This document shows, in pieces, positions 22,289 through 33,316 of a stretch of DNA of 64,000 nt. The stretch is from NCBI GenBank assembly GCA_963989245.1, contig OZ022346.1:55579299-55643298 (forward strand), written 5' to 3'. Below the pieces are notes generated by a model, which was given only the letters and a program-made list of their open reading frames with translations, did not search any database and was not told the DNA's origin. The DNA is from Nansenia antarctica (Eukaryota > Chordata > Actinopteri > Argentiniformes > Microstomatidae). The stretch's first letter is position 1. Each line of letters opens with the position of its first letter. Both the position numbers and the translations under genes were made by a program.

Positions 22289-22650
22289 ATACGGATTCTG
22301 ATGACCCATATGTTGGTGCTCAGCCTTGCTCAAAGAAGAAAGATGGAAAGAAGCAACAAGAAGACACTAGTGACAACTGTCCTGGAAAATCCCTGCACAA
22401 GAACGACCAGTGGTTGTCACCTTGCAGTGATGTGTCGAGACCAAAATCATTAGATCCAATTCCTTTCCCTGCTTTATCAGCTGAAGACGAAGGCATAAAA
22501 CAAGACAAAAAGAGAAACTGGTCTTTCTGGATGGATGACGAGGATGTTTTTTTTCTACAGCATTCTGTACTTAGTGCTGACCCTCCACAGAGAGCTCTCA
22601 TTTCAGTTTATGTTCAGTGTCCTGTCATCGTCCTGCTTATTGTTTTGTAA
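22289..22650 (+). CDS. Unrecognised gene, last coding exon d
   Basis: Acceptor CCATGCAG/ATACGG; the open frame runs 119 codons to TAA at 22648-22650. It starts DTDSDDPYVGAQPCSKKKDG, contains polar segments (KKKDGKKQQED, DEGIKQDKKRN), a WSFWMDDEDVFF motif and a hydrophobic C-terminus (CPVIVLLIVL). A poly(A) signal AATAAA follows at about 22821. The four exons give at least 230 residues with matching phases. It is probably a disordered, charged protein; I do not recognise the family. Confidence 0.6.
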
Positions 22651-22847
22651 ATACCTGTACAAAGTTGCCAGCTATATTTCTACCTATTTATAAAGTTCCA
22701 CACCTTGGGCATGCACCTCAACATTGTTGTCCTCTTCCCCTCTGACACCACCGTAACAGTGTCTCCCTGACTAACGCATTTTCTAGTTTATGCAATATAC
22801 TGGCCATCAGGGCACACACAATAAAGTATTTTCACACTGACTGCACT

Positions 22848-23165
22848 TCATGACGCTGGTTGCAGGCTGAAGACAAGGCTGCACTGGACTACGAACTCCC
22901 TGCAGCCATCTGGGCGTCCGTCGTACCTCTCTGGGGGTGGCAGACGAGGCTCTCGAAGTGCAGGGATGGGAAGGGTAGGAGCTGGTAGAGGAGGTGGTGC
23001 TGCCGATGCGTTGGCTGCGTCGTGGAAGTCCACCAGGCGTTGGACAGCAGCGGACATCTGGCGAACGGACTCCGTCAACTCCTGTAGGACCCGGTCGTGC
23101 TGAGTGAGCTTGGCCCCTTGAGTGGCCAGCACGGAGCGGATCTGAGCTACCTCCACTGGATCCAT
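22848..23165 (-). pseudogene. Ty3/gypsy Gag N-terminus (Sushi-like)
   Basis: The product starts MDPVEVAQIRSVLATQGAKL, then an HDRVLQELTESVRQM heptad-type segment, a proline-rich linker and PPPERYDGRPDGCREFVVQC ahead of CSLVFSLQP. This order is typical of the Sushi-ichi/PEG10-related Gag N-terminus. Only 105 codons remain; the capsid core and zinc knuckle are lost. The ATG at 23165 follows the LTR almost at once, as in related fish elements. Confidence 0.75.
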
Positions 23166-23180
23166 GATGGTCAGTTGTTC

Positions 23181-23760
23181 TGTTACGTTTTGGTAAAGAG
23201 TTCTAGATGTAGAATGGTGTTGGACCCGTGTGCGGTTCAGCTCAGATGAATGGAGGTCGAGACAGTAATAAAATACGGTTTCTCTTTACTGAGATCTGCA
23301 ATGAGTATTCACAACAGGACAAGGATAATCAAAAGTAAAGTGGAGCAAGCAAGGCTCTGAGTAACGAGTAAACTAAATAATCACGAGAACAAAACGACTT
23401 GCGAGTTGAGAAAACAAAAGGCGAGCAATCAAGGCTCGACAAACTAGTCACAAGATTCACGCAAACACGAACAAATCAAAACACTAAATATAGTCACAAT
23501 ACCTGGAAGCATAAAGTCCTCCAGGACCGAACGGACAGAGTCAAGGATAGTGCACAATATATTCCATAGGAGAAACAGGGTTCTCATGATGCTAACAAGT
23601 ACGAACAACTGACAAGGGAACAGGGAAATGGGACACACCTAAATACACATACAAACACTCACAGGTGACAATGATAATGCAATTAGTCCAGGGCTGGAGT
23701 AATGCACTTTGACCAGCAGGAGGCATCGGAGAGGTATCCTCGCTGACCCCCCTCGTAACA
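23181..23760 (-). repeat. LTR of the truncated Ty3/gypsy element
   Basis: 580 bp bounded by TGTTACG and CGTAACA in minus orientation. It contains the CACCTGTGAGTG-type segment seen in other fish LTRs. There is no partner LTR in the window. Confidence 0.65.
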
Positions 23761-23919
23761 ATACGGTACATGTGGGAAAACTAGGGTTAGGATTAGGGGT
23801 AGGGTTAGGGTTAGGGTTAGGGTTAAGGTTACGGTTAGGGTTAGGGTTAGACATGCCAGCATGTACCAAGTCACCCTAGCACCTAACCCTAACCCTAGTT
23901 TTCCCACATGTACCGTATT
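23760..23919. repeat. Inverted repeat with internal telomere-like repeats
   Basis: The arm at 23760-23791 (AATACGGTACATGTGGGAAA onward) is answered by its complement at 23888-23919. Between them are repeats of TTAGGG type, some degenerate (TTAGGGG, TTAAGG, TTACGG), about seven hexamers in one direction and CCCTAA repeats leading into the other arm. The left arm abuts the LTR at 23760 and the right arm is 12 bp from the next LTR element. Confidence 0.85.
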
Positions 23920-23931
23920 CCCACATGTACC

Positions 23932-24069
23932 TGTTACGTCTGTGTTTACGACAGTTTGGGCTTTACGACATGTGCCGTATTACGTTTTGTGTTACACTTG
24001 TGTTTGATTAAATGGAGTTGCCAGCTCCGACTACAAGCTCTGAGTTCGACTCCGTTATTGAACATAACA
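23932..24069 (+). repeat. 5' LTR
   Basis: 138 bp, TGTTACGTC at the start and GAACATAACA at the end, an unusually short LTR. It differs from the 3' LTR at one position (CACTTGTG versus CACTCGTG). Confidence 0.93.
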
Positions 24070-24082
24070 TTGGCGACGAGCG

Positions 24083-27000
24083 ATGGCTGATTGTTCTCTA
24101 CCAACACCCCCTCCTTTCCTAGCAGTCCCGGCAGAACCACCGATTCCGTGGGGCCGCTGGATTTCCTCTTTCGAAACATACATCCTAGCTGCCGGCTTGG
24201 AGGATGTATCAGACAAGAGGAAATATGCGCTGTTGCGGCACTGCCTGGGAACGGAGGGTCAGCGAGATACACAGACGCTGTGGAACTATTGAAGCAACAC
24301 TTCGCCCCTCCACAAAGCGCTCTTCTCCGCCGCGTCATATTCAGACGAAGACACCAACGAACAGGTGAGACAGTGACACAGTATGTGGCTGATCTGCGGG
24401 GTTTGGCGAGCGTATGCAAGTTCGGGACATTACAGAACGAAATGATAAGAGACCAACTCATCTTACACACGAACTGTGACAAGATTAGGGAAAAACTGTT
24501 ACTGGAAAATGATGAACTTACATTATCAGCAGCTCTGAACATGGCGGTCCAGGTTGAAACAGCTTTAGAATGTGCAGTTAGTTTTTCAGCCTCTCCCAGC
24601 TCACCGGCAGAGGGCGCGCACAGCCTACAGGTGCCCCTCCTCCACGTGAGTGCAACCAGCGGCGGGGAGAGCATTTTACTGGCCTCTCGGTCACGCGACC
24701 AGCCACACCAGCCGTGTGGGAATTGCGGCTCTTCTGCACACAATTCAAGAGCTCAGACATGCCCAGCCCGTGGTAAAACCTGCTCCAACTGCGGGAGACT
24801 AAACCACTTTCACAAGGTCTGCAGGTCTGCCCCAGCTAGAGCTTCCCAGTCACCTACCACAGTCATCCATAATGTCAGCTCAGGACGAGCGCCATTCAAA
24901 ACATGCTCGTTGATGGTTGGTGATGTCACTCTGCCGCTCCTCCTAGACACTGGAGCCACAGTGTCCCTTGTGAACTTGACGACCTATACACAGTTCTTCT
25001 CCCATGTGCCCCTGGGGTTGCCCTCCACCACCCTGCGTGGCTATGCCAACTCTAAGATTGACATTGTGGGCTCTTTTCAGCTGCCTGTGAAGTACGGGGA
25101 GAGGACACTGCCGGCTTTCAGGTTCAACGTTGCACGCCACGGGACCAACTTGTTAGGCCTCGACCTGTTCAACGCCCTCGGTTTCACCCTGCTAGACACA
25201 GCTGGCTCAGAGATTCACACCGTTTCCATCCCCTGGCAGCAACAGTGGCCTGCGCTGTTCAGCGGTGTAGGCTGCCTCGACACTTTTGCCCACCAGCCTC
25301 TGTTAGATCCTACAGTGATGCCTGTTATACAGCCCCTCCGCCGCTCCCCCCTGGCTCTCCGCGATGACATCTCCTCTCAACTACAGAGCATGCTCGATAG
25401 CGACATCATTGAGCAGGTGAATGCATCGCCTTGGATCTCCAACCTGGTGGTGGCGAAGAAGAAGTCTGGGGGGCTGCGCATCTGCGTGGATCTGAGAGCG
25501 GTAAACAAGGCCATCATCCCTGACAAATACCCCTTGCCAACGATAGAGGAGCTCACCGCCCAGTTCTACGGGTCCAGCGTGTTCTCTAAACTGGACCTCC
25601 GTCAGGGTTACCTCCAAGTGCCACTACACCCCGAGAGCCGCAACCTCACAGCGTTCATCACTCACAGAGGGGTTTTCCGCTACAAACGCATGGCTTTCGG
25701 TTTAAGCTCCGCCCCCAGCTGCTTCCAAAAGATCATGGCCTCCATCTTCGCTGGGATCCCAGGTGTGGCCATCTATCTTGATGACATCGTGGTTCACGGG
25801 GCCACCGTCGAGAGCCACGACGAGCGTCTCCACAGTGTGTTCAGTGCATTGGCCAAGCATCACCTCACACTCAATGGTGAGAAGTGTGTATTCGCCGCCC
25901 CAGCCATTGACTTTGTGGGGTTCCGCCTCTCAGCTGATGGCACGTACCCGCTGCACTCGAACACCGAGGCCATCCATCATGTCCCGGAGCCCACCACAGC
26001 CGCTCAGGTGGCCTCCTTTCTAGGCATGACGGCGTACTACCTCCGTTTCCTGCCACAGTACTCGGCCACAACCACACCGCTGCGGAAGCTGTTGAAGCAT
26101 GACGAGCCCTGGCTCTGGACGTCTGCCTGCTCAGACGCCGTACGCCTCCTGAAGGCCCAACTCACCTCGCCACCGGTCCTGGCGCATTTCGACCTGGCCA
26201 GCCCCACTCTTGTCACGTGCGACGCCTCTGCCACAGCCATTGGTGCGGTGATGTCCCAGCTGCAAGGGGGGGTGGAGAGACCGATCGCCTTCGCCTCCCG
26301 TGCTCTCAGCCCCACGGAACAGAAGTACTCGGTGGGGGAGCGGGAGGCCCTAGCATGCCTCTGGGCATGTGAGCGCTGGCACATGTACCTCTATGGACGG
26401 CTATTCACACTGAGGACAGACCACCAGGCCCTCATCACCCTCCTGGCCACGTCTGGTACCGGTCACAAGCCACTCCGCCTCCACCGCTGGGCCGACCGCC
26501 TGCAACAGTACAACTATCGGCTACTGTTCACGCCAGGACGAGACAACGTGGTAGCCGACTTGCTATCACGCGCAATCCCCAGCCCACCCACAGCCCCAAC
26601 CTTGACCCCCGGACTGGACCAGGCTGAGCATGACCTCGTCCAGCTCCTCCACACACCCCTTCAGGAGACGGTGTCGCTGAAGGAGCTCCGGGATGCCTCA
26701 GCCGATGACCCCACCCTCTCTACACTCTCAACCTACATCACGCAGGGGTGGCCGGTAAGAGTACCTGACGAGCTACTCACTTACTCCAGGATCAGGGAGG
26801 AGTTGTCGGTTTGGAATGACACCTGTGTCGCTCGCGGGTTCTGCACTGTGGTCCCAGGTGTCCTTCGGGCGCGTATCCTTGCTATGGCGCACGAGGGTCA
26901 CCTGGGCATAGTCAGGCTCAAACAGCGCTGTCGTGAGGTTGTGTGGTGGCCAGGCATCGACAGGGAACTCGAAACCCTGGTCAAGGATTGCACTGCCTGT

Positions 27001-28035
27001 CTCCTTAGTGGTAAGACCAGGGCTCCAGCTCCACCCCCGCCCATGCAGCCGTTGGACTGGCCATCTCAACCCTGGGAGCACCTGCAACTGGATATCTGCG
27101 GCGAGCTGCATGGGGTACCACATCACCAGCGTTTTCTCGTTGTGACCTACGACCTCCACTCTAAGTGGCCAGAGGTGACACCTGTGGGCTCGGTCACAGC
27201 AAAGGTGCTGATCGACATTCTCGACGCTCTGTTTGCACGTTGGGGCCTGCCCAAGAGGATCACTACTGACAACGGTCCTCAAATGGTTTCCCATGAACTG
27301 TCCTCCTATCTAGTGGGTAAAGGGATCCACCACATCCGCACAGCGTTCTACCACCCTGCTGCGAACGGGGGGGTGGAACGGCTGAACCAAACACTGAAGA
27401 ATGGCATCAGGGCCCACCTGGCACAAGGGTGCACGCTCACCACCAGCCTCCTCCAGACGCTGTTGCATTATCGGGCCACGCGACACGCCACTACAGGAGT
27501 CTCCCCAGCCTCCCTCATGCTGGGGCGGGAGCTCCAGCTGCCTCTCGATAGGCTCCGCCCTACACTAGCTCAGCCCCCGGTCCATCCAGTTCAAGCCACA
27601 GTCACCAAACACCAGCGCTTGATGAAGGATCGTTTCGACAGGGCCAGACGTGCTAGGCCACCTGTCATCGCTGTGTCGGACTGGGTCAGGATCCGACGAC
27701 CTCATCGGGACAACAAACTCCAGTCGTTTTGGTCTGACCCTGTCCAGGTCAGCAAACAGCTTGGCCCGGCCTCGTTTAGGCTCGCCGACGGCACTCGCTG
27801 GCATGCTACCCGCCTGCGTAAGGTGCAGCCTCCCCCTGGCCCAGCGCTGAGTGTGGCCTCTTCCACAGTCTTGCCAGCCGCACGGTTGGATGAAGCAGCA
27901 ACCCCGGCCTACCAGGCTCAGCCCCAAGGCGTGGAGCCGCCACCAGTGGCTGTGGCTGCACCAGAGCCACGTCTGGTTCGAGCACGCAACAGGCCCGAGC
28001 ACTTGCGTGATTACATGACTGAGTATCACACCTAG
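24083..28035 (+). CDS. Ty3/gypsy Gag-Pol polyprotein
   Basis: A frame open from 24091 to 28035 (1314 codons) holds, in order: Gag capsid (QYVADLRGLASVCKFG), two zinc knuckles at about residues 209-250, protease (LLLDTGATVSLV, about 282-293), RT (FGLSSAPSCFQ and YLDDIVVHG, about 535-565), RNase H (TCDASATAIGAV, about 707), an integrase zinc-binding region (HEGHLGIVRLKQRCREVVWW, about 933), the integrase catalytic residues (LDICGEL, TTDNGPQM, GGVERLNQ; about 998, 1058, 1094) and a C-terminal basic region. The true Gag start is probably ATG 24083 in another frame (PWGRWISSFETYILAAGLED). That frame stops at 24290 and homology crosses into the long frame near 24265, so this copy has a small frame-shifting lesion early in Gag. 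Pol appears undamaged. Confidence 0.88.
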
Positions 28036-28057
28036 GTTGTGTGAGGGGGGGGGGAAA

Positions 28058-28195
28058 TGTTACGTCTGTGTTTACGACAGTTTGGGCTTTACGACATGTG
28101 CCGTATTACGTTTTGTGTTACACTCGTGTTTGATTAAATGGAGTTGCCAGCTCCGACTACAAGCTCTGAGTTCGACTCCGTTATTGAACATAACA
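28058..28195 (+). repeat. 3' LTR
   Basis: 138 bp, one mismatch to the 5' LTR. It is preceded by a G-tract and followed by the GTACC duplication. Confidence 0.93.
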
Positions 28196-28200
28196 GTACC

Positions 28201-30268
28201 GTAACATACATACTGTATTTTCTGTCGATTTACATACTGTTCATATGAAACACACAAATCTATGAATGCCCAATACTCTACAGTGATATATTCTGAGAAC
28301 AGATACTGTAAGGTTTCTAAAAATGTGCTTTGGCAGTTGTGAAAAAAAAGAACATTCTCACACACTGAACATTGTGTTTTCAGTTGTTTTGTTGTAGTCT
28401 GTAATGATGCGTATAGTGTTTCCATTTTTTGCAGGCTTTGAGCAGCTGTTTTGGTGTGAAAGTTTGAGTTTTGAAGAGAGAAGGTGTGGTTTTGATTATG
28501 TAGCTTTAGAAAAGTGTTTGTTTGTGTTTAGAGTTTTGGGAAAATGGAGGAAAGTTTTGTGAAATGTGTTTCAGCAATTGAGAAAAACTGTAAATTAAAT
28601 TGCCTTAAATTGCCATAGGCAGCGTCTTGCGCAGTGAGGATTTGTGTATTGATGTGAGGATGGAATCCTATTGATCATCAGATAGTGCCTGTCCCAAATC
28701 ATGCTCCTGTCACAGTTTAGAGTGAACACCCCTAAACCTTCCCGGCACAGAATATGTAATTCTCCAACACACACCCTCACACAGAAGACCAAGATGAACG
28801 TATGAAAACAATCATCTTTATTACAAATTTCCTATTACACATTGCTAAAATCCATATAAATTAACTACTTTAAAATGAGGGTTTGGGGGAAGGCGCACAT
28901 GACCGACAACAGAGTTCAGGTGCGTGGGGTAGGCTCTCCTCCTCAACGCTACCCCACAAAAATCAAACCAAAGAAATAAACAAAGAGTCTCTATTTGCCT
29001 GAGGTTGAAACGAGGCCTGTCGTCGTGACGTCGGCGGGGCTCCGCCTCCGAGAATCCCCAAGCTCACTGGTATCCAGAGCGACTCGGCAGTAGAGTGATT
29101 TTCCCCAGCGATTTCCCAGTAGAGTCCCCCCCGCCAGCAACCACCGTCGGCTCGGCTAGTCCTGGTCCTCGGCTCGGCTAGTCCCCTGTCAGCAACCACC
29201 GTCGGCTCGGCTCCACCGAGTAGTCCGCCGTCGGCAGCCACCACTCGACCAGGCAGTCAATCCGCCACACAGGCACTCCACTAACTGCAATATCGGTTTG
29301 TCATATATGAAACAGTATGTGTCCACTCACGACAATACGACCCCCATGTCTCCCTTGCTTCTCTTCTAAAGTCCAGGGTTTTTAAAGGGCGCAGCAGCCA
29401 ATCCGCTCGTTAGTGCGGTCAATCGCAAAACCCAGGGCAGCTGTGCCCATAAACATTTCCCGCGAACCTCCCCTGATTAGTCCCATTTTCATCTCGTGAC
29501 ACTCCCAAGCCGCTTTAATGCTGTCCAGAGGTGGACATGTCAACATGGAATTGTTCCCACACAATGTGGACTGTGCACCTCTGGGTAGCGGGCCAAAAGA
29601 GAGAAATGTGTCATGATTAGCGTCAGGTTCTTCAGGAAAACACAGTAAAATAGAGCGCATAGTGTCTGACCTGTAAGTATTGAAACAAAGTCGTATTTCT
29701 CAGACAACTGGTCGAAATATAAAACAGTTATCTTTAAACGGGTCTTTAAGCCATCTGATGCCTTTCCTGAGCCAGTCTTGAAAGACTGAGTCGTGTCGGG
29801 AATCGCTAACCCAATCTCTAAGGAGTTTGATATACGCTCATGGTCAGAAAGTCTCTTGTTAAAAAAAATGTACATTTAAAATGTTCAGTATGACACTCAC
29901 AAGTCCAATAAATTAACCCTATACAATGTTTCCTTGCATTACAGGTCTGACACAAAAGAACATGAGCAACAACAAAGGTGGGCTCTTTATTATTCATTTG
30001 GCACAACTCTATATTATTGGGTATTGTGTGTGGATTGATAGAAAATTATTAGATTCTTATAATAATCCACTCTATGCTGTATGTATCTGCCCTACCCAGT
30101 GCAGTTCATTTAATTGTAATTGGTGTAAGATTACTGATTGAAGACATTGTTTTTAACACAGGATCGAGATGGAATCACACTACAAATCCAAGATCAAAGA
30201 CATAAGGTACATTTCATTAACTGTGTGTATGTAGTGCCTCTACATACCAAAATCACAAGGAGTATGTC
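28201..30268. other. Unassigned DNA with one CpG-rich promoter-like block
   Basis: 28200-28610 looks like old interspersed repeat DNA. On the minus strand a CCAAT box (about 29392) and TTTAAAAA (about 29375) lie upstream of a CpG-rich block with a repeated CAACCACCGTCGGCTCGGCT (29138-29157 and 29192-29211), and AATAAA occurs at about 28813. This is the order of an LTR or a small promoter-transcript unit, but no LTR ends or partner were found. The rest shows nothing. Confidence 0.35.
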
Positions 30269-31120
30269 ATGTCCTTTGATCCTGCTCATAACTGTAACAA
30301 AGTAACTGTGTTACTGGTCGAGATGGCAATTTTGCCACAGCCTGTCAAGGGTTTAGCTTCGCCTGTTGCTAAGCACCCTTTTACATTTGACCAGGAAAAA
30401 GAATTGCTCAAACTGAGATTAGACCAGGAATTTGCACTTGAGAAAATGAAATGTGAAATCCAAATGCAAACTGTGGAGTTAGAGAGACATAGGTTGAATT
30501 CGATTGAAGACGGTAAAATCAGTAGTGAAGTTTTAAGTAGTGGGGGTTCTTTTGCTTCCAGGGGAGCAAATAGAGGCTCATTTGATACAGCAGGAAACTT
30601 GAAACGTTTACCTAAATTTAATGAAAGGGATCCTGACTCGTTTTTTTCGTTGTTTGAGCGCCTCGCTGACACTCGTGGTTGGCCAGATGCTGAACGCACC
30701 CTCATGTTACAATGTGTTTTTACAGGTCGAGCACAGTTGGCATATTCGTCCCTGAGCCGTGAGGATTCTCTGATTTATGAGAAAGTGAAGTCTGCAGTGC
30801 TTAAATCTTATGAACAGGTTCCGGAGGCCTACAGACAGAAGTTTAGGAATTGGAGGAGAAACAAGAGTCAGACACATCTTGAGTTTACAAGAGAATTCGT
30901 TTTGCATTTCAATCGCTGGTGCAAGGCGTCTGATGTAGATGATTTTGATGATTTGTGTGATCTGATTGTACTGGAGCAATTTAAAAATGCTTTTCCCCAG
31001 AATATAGCCACCTATATTAGTGAAAAGCAGGTGACTACTCCTGCTGAAGCTGCTGCGTTGGCAGATGATTTTACATTGATTCATAGCAGGGGTAGGTTTG
31101 GAACAGTTGATTCCCCCTCC
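30269..31120 (+). pseudogene. SCAN-type Gag of a Gmr1-like retrotransposon, 5' part
   Basis: The frame encodes a charged coiled-coil segment (DQEKELLKLRLDQEFALEKM onward, about residues 40-75), then LPKFNERDPDSFFSLFERLA and the SCAN-like capsid fold (YEQVPEAYRQKFRNW, HLEFTREFVLHFNRW, DLIVLEQFKNAFP; about residues 180-250). SCAN domains of vertebrate zinc-finger proteins derive from this Gag type, which is established. The sequence ends abruptly at about residue 284, where the L2 copy begins in the same frame. The zinc knuckle and Pol of this element are missing. Confidence 0.75.
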
Positions 31121-32950
31121 GAACAGTACACGTCGTCGGTTCTGAACCACATAGTGAACTGCACCAACTCAGTCACCGTGGACAAACGGGTCCGGGTCTA
31201 CCCCAACACGAAGCCATGGATGACTGGGAAGGTCCAAAAACTGATAAATGAGAGGGACAACGCCTTCTTCGCAGGGAAGCGCACACCGCTGTACAGCTCC
31301 AGGGCCAACCTAAAGCGCGGCATCAAAGCGGCCAAGGCAGACCACAGAGAGAAGATTGAGGAATGCCTCCTGAGCAACGACTCCAGGCGGATGTGGCAGG
31401 GGGTTCAGCAGATGACAAACTTCAGAGCCAACAGGCTCACAGCCGCAGAGGACGACCCCCTGCTGGCGGGAAAGCTGAACACCTTCTACGCCCGGTTCGA
31501 CGAGGGGCGAACGGAGGTAACCACAACACAGACACAACTCTCTCCAGCTCTCAGCAGCCTCACCCTCACAGAGCACGAGGTGAGACGCGTACTGAAGGCG
31601 GTGGACCCCAGGAAAGCCTCGGGGCCGGATGGCGTCCTGGGACGGGTGCTGAGAGACTGCGCCGACCAGCTGGCCGGGGTTTTCACCAACATCTTCAACC
31701 AGTCCCTGTCCCAGGCCACCATCCCACCCTGCCTGAAAACCTCAACTATCATCCCAGTCCCGAAGAAAAGCACGGTGAGCTGCCTAAACGACTACCACCC
31801 GGTGGCACTCACACCAATCATCATGAAGTGCTTCGAGAAACTAGTCCGGGCCCACATACTCACACGCCTCCCGCCCAACCTGGATCCATACCAGTTCGCC
31901 TACAGAGCCCACAGGTCCACAGAGGACGCCATCGCGACGACTCTCCACGCCACTCTATGCCCCCTGGAGAGGGGAAACAGCTACGCGAGACTGCTCTTTG
32001 TGGACTTCAGCTCCGCCTTCAACACCATCCTTCCAGACAGGCTAGTGACCAAACTACTAGACCTGGGTCTACCACACTCTATATGTGCATGGATCAAGGA
32101 CTTCCTGACCGACCGCCCCCAGAGGGTGCGGGTGGGCCCCCACACCTCCACAGCCCTCAGACTCAGCACTGGGTCCCCCCAGGGCTGCGTGCTAAGCCCC
32201 ATCCTCTACAACCTCTACACCTACGACTTCACCCCCGTCCACCCCAGCAACTCCATCGTAAAGTTTGCAGACGACACCACCGTGGTGGGATGCATCTCGG
32301 GGGGGGACGAGGCGGCGTACAGGGATGAGGTAGAGCAACTGAGCAAGCTGTGCAAGGTTAACAACCTGCTGCTGAACAAGTCAAAGTCATGGGAAATCAT
32401 CGTAGACTTCAGGAGGAAAAAGTCCGAGATCCAGCCCCTGCTCATCGACGGAGAGAGCGTGGAGAGAGTCTCAACCCTCCGATTCCTGGGGATGCACATG
32501 CGGGATGACCTGACCTGGAAGGACAACACAAAAGACACCATCAAGAAGGCACAACAGCGGCTATACATCCTGAGAGTCCTCAGGAAGGAACACAGCAAGC
32601 AGGAGATACTGGTGACCTTCTACCGCGGCGCAGTGGAGAGCATCCTCACCTACGGCATCTGCAACTGGTTCTCCAGCTGCACTACCGCGGAGAGAAATGC
32701 GCTACAGAGAGTCGTGAGAACAGCACAGAAGATCACCGGCGCCCCCCTCCCCTCTCTGGAAGAGCTGTACAACACACGCTGTCTCAGGAAGGCCTCCAAG
32801 ATCTCCAGGGACCCAACCCACCCTGGGTACGAACACTTTACCCGGCTGCCCTCGAAAAGGCGGTTCAGGACCTTGGCCGCAAGGACAAACAGACTGAAGA
32901 ACAGCTTCTACCACAGGGCCGTCCAGGCCCTGAACACAGCAAAGACCTAG
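31121..32950 (+). CDS. LINE reverse transcriptase, open, fused in frame to Gag
   Basis: The RT is uninterrupted from the truncation point to its normal C-terminus: fingers (DPRKASGPDGVLGRVLRDCA), LFVDFSSAFNTILPDRL, STGSPQGCVLSPILYN, the catalytic FADDTTVVG and the C-terminal region (ATT-like TAARTNRLKNSFYHR style ending). Because the upstream Gag frame is in register, one 893-codon ORF (30269-32950) spans both. The endonuclease domain is missing. One local change (KSKSWEIIVDF where other copies have KSKTQEI) is seen. Confidence 0.8.
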   Translation, partial: EQYTSSVLNHIVNCTNSVTVDKRVRVYPNTKPWMTGKVQKLINERDNAFFAGKRTPLYSSRANLKRGIKAAKADHREKIEECLLSNDSRRMWQGVQQMTNFRANRLTAAEDDPLLAGKLNTFYARFDEGRTEVTTTQTQLSPALSSLTLTEHEVRRVLKAVDPRKASGPDGVLGRVLRDCADQLAGVFTNIFNQSLSQATIPPCLKTSTIIPVPKKSTVSCLNDYHPVALTPIIMKCFEKLVRAHILTRLPPNLDPYQFAYRAHRSTEDAIATTLHATLCPLERGNSYARLLFVDFSSAFNTILPDRLVTKLLDLGLPHSICAWIKDFLTDRPQRVRVGPHTSTALRLSTGSPQGCVLSPILYNLYTYDFTPVHPSNSIVKFADDTTVVGCISGGDEAAYRDEVEQLSKLCKVNNLLLNKSKSWEIIVDFRRKKSEIQPLLIDGESVERVSTLRFLGMHMRDDLTWKDNTKDTIKKAQQRLYILRVLRKEHSKQEILVTFYRGAVESILTYGICNWFSSCTTAERNALQRVVRTAQKITGAPLPSLEELYNTRCLRKASKISRDPTHPGYEHFTRLPSKRRFRTLAARTNRLKNSFYHRAVQALNTAKT

Positions 32951-33316
32951 GTTCTGGGCCCTGGACAGTCTGGACGGATTGATGGCAGCTGCTGGACTGA
33001 AAAAATCAGGTGTAGTGCTGAGGCACAAATATGTACATTTCAAGCCTGCAAACTGCGACACTTTAAATAAATGTGCAATAACACTATTGTGCAATATGAC
33101 AACCCTAGTTGTCTATCTGTACAGTATAGTACAGTGGATAGTGTACATAGCCTTTATTTATGTAAACCAGCTCCTTCCCTTCTTGTGATTTTTTTAAAAG
33201 TGTTTTTTTTTTCTTTCCTAACACCAGGGGAGCCACCCCTCCTAAATTTCGTTGTTTGGTACCTGTACTGTAGCAATGACAAATAAAGACCATTCATTCA
33301 TTCATTCATTCATTCA
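31121..33316 (+). mobile_element. L2/CR1-type LINE, copy 3 (5' truncated)
   Basis: Homology with copies 1 and 2 begins at GAACAGTACACG (31121), inside the endonuclease-RT linker. The 3' end reads AATGACAAATAAAGACC followed by a CATTCATTCATTCA tail to 33316. No clear target duplication is visible; GAACAGT occurs on both sides of the 5' junction as a microhomology. Confidence 0.9.

Larger units (their letters stand above)
22847..23760 (-). mobile_element. Truncated Ty3/gypsy element with one LTR
   Basis: On the minus strand a 580-bp LTR (23760 to 23181) begins TGTTACG and ends CGTAACA, a perfect 7-bp terminal inverted repeat. Gag starts 15 bp past the LTR. The element is cut at about 22847, within Gag, next to the 3' end of the unrecognised gene. 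Pol and the second LTR are absent. Confidence 0.75.
23932..28195 (+). mobile_element. Complete Ty3/gypsy element, 138-bp LTRs
   Basis: LTRs at 23932-24069 and 28058-28195 differ by one base. The target duplication GTACC is perfect (23927-23931 and 28196-28200). A primer-binding-site-like TTGGCGACGAG follows the 5' LTR and a G-rich polypurine tract (28042-28057) precedes the 3' LTR. The internal Pol frame is open throughout. The insertion is recent. Confidence 0.95.

Noticed and set aside
23788..23892. A true chromosome end
   Set aside because: The TTAGGG run is short, degenerate and enclosed by inverted arms with long sequence on both sides.
24091..28035. Reading all 1314 codons from 24091 as one natural polyprotein
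   Set aside because: The first 60 or so residues do not resemble Gag, while the overlapping frame from 24083 does; the true start is in the other frame.
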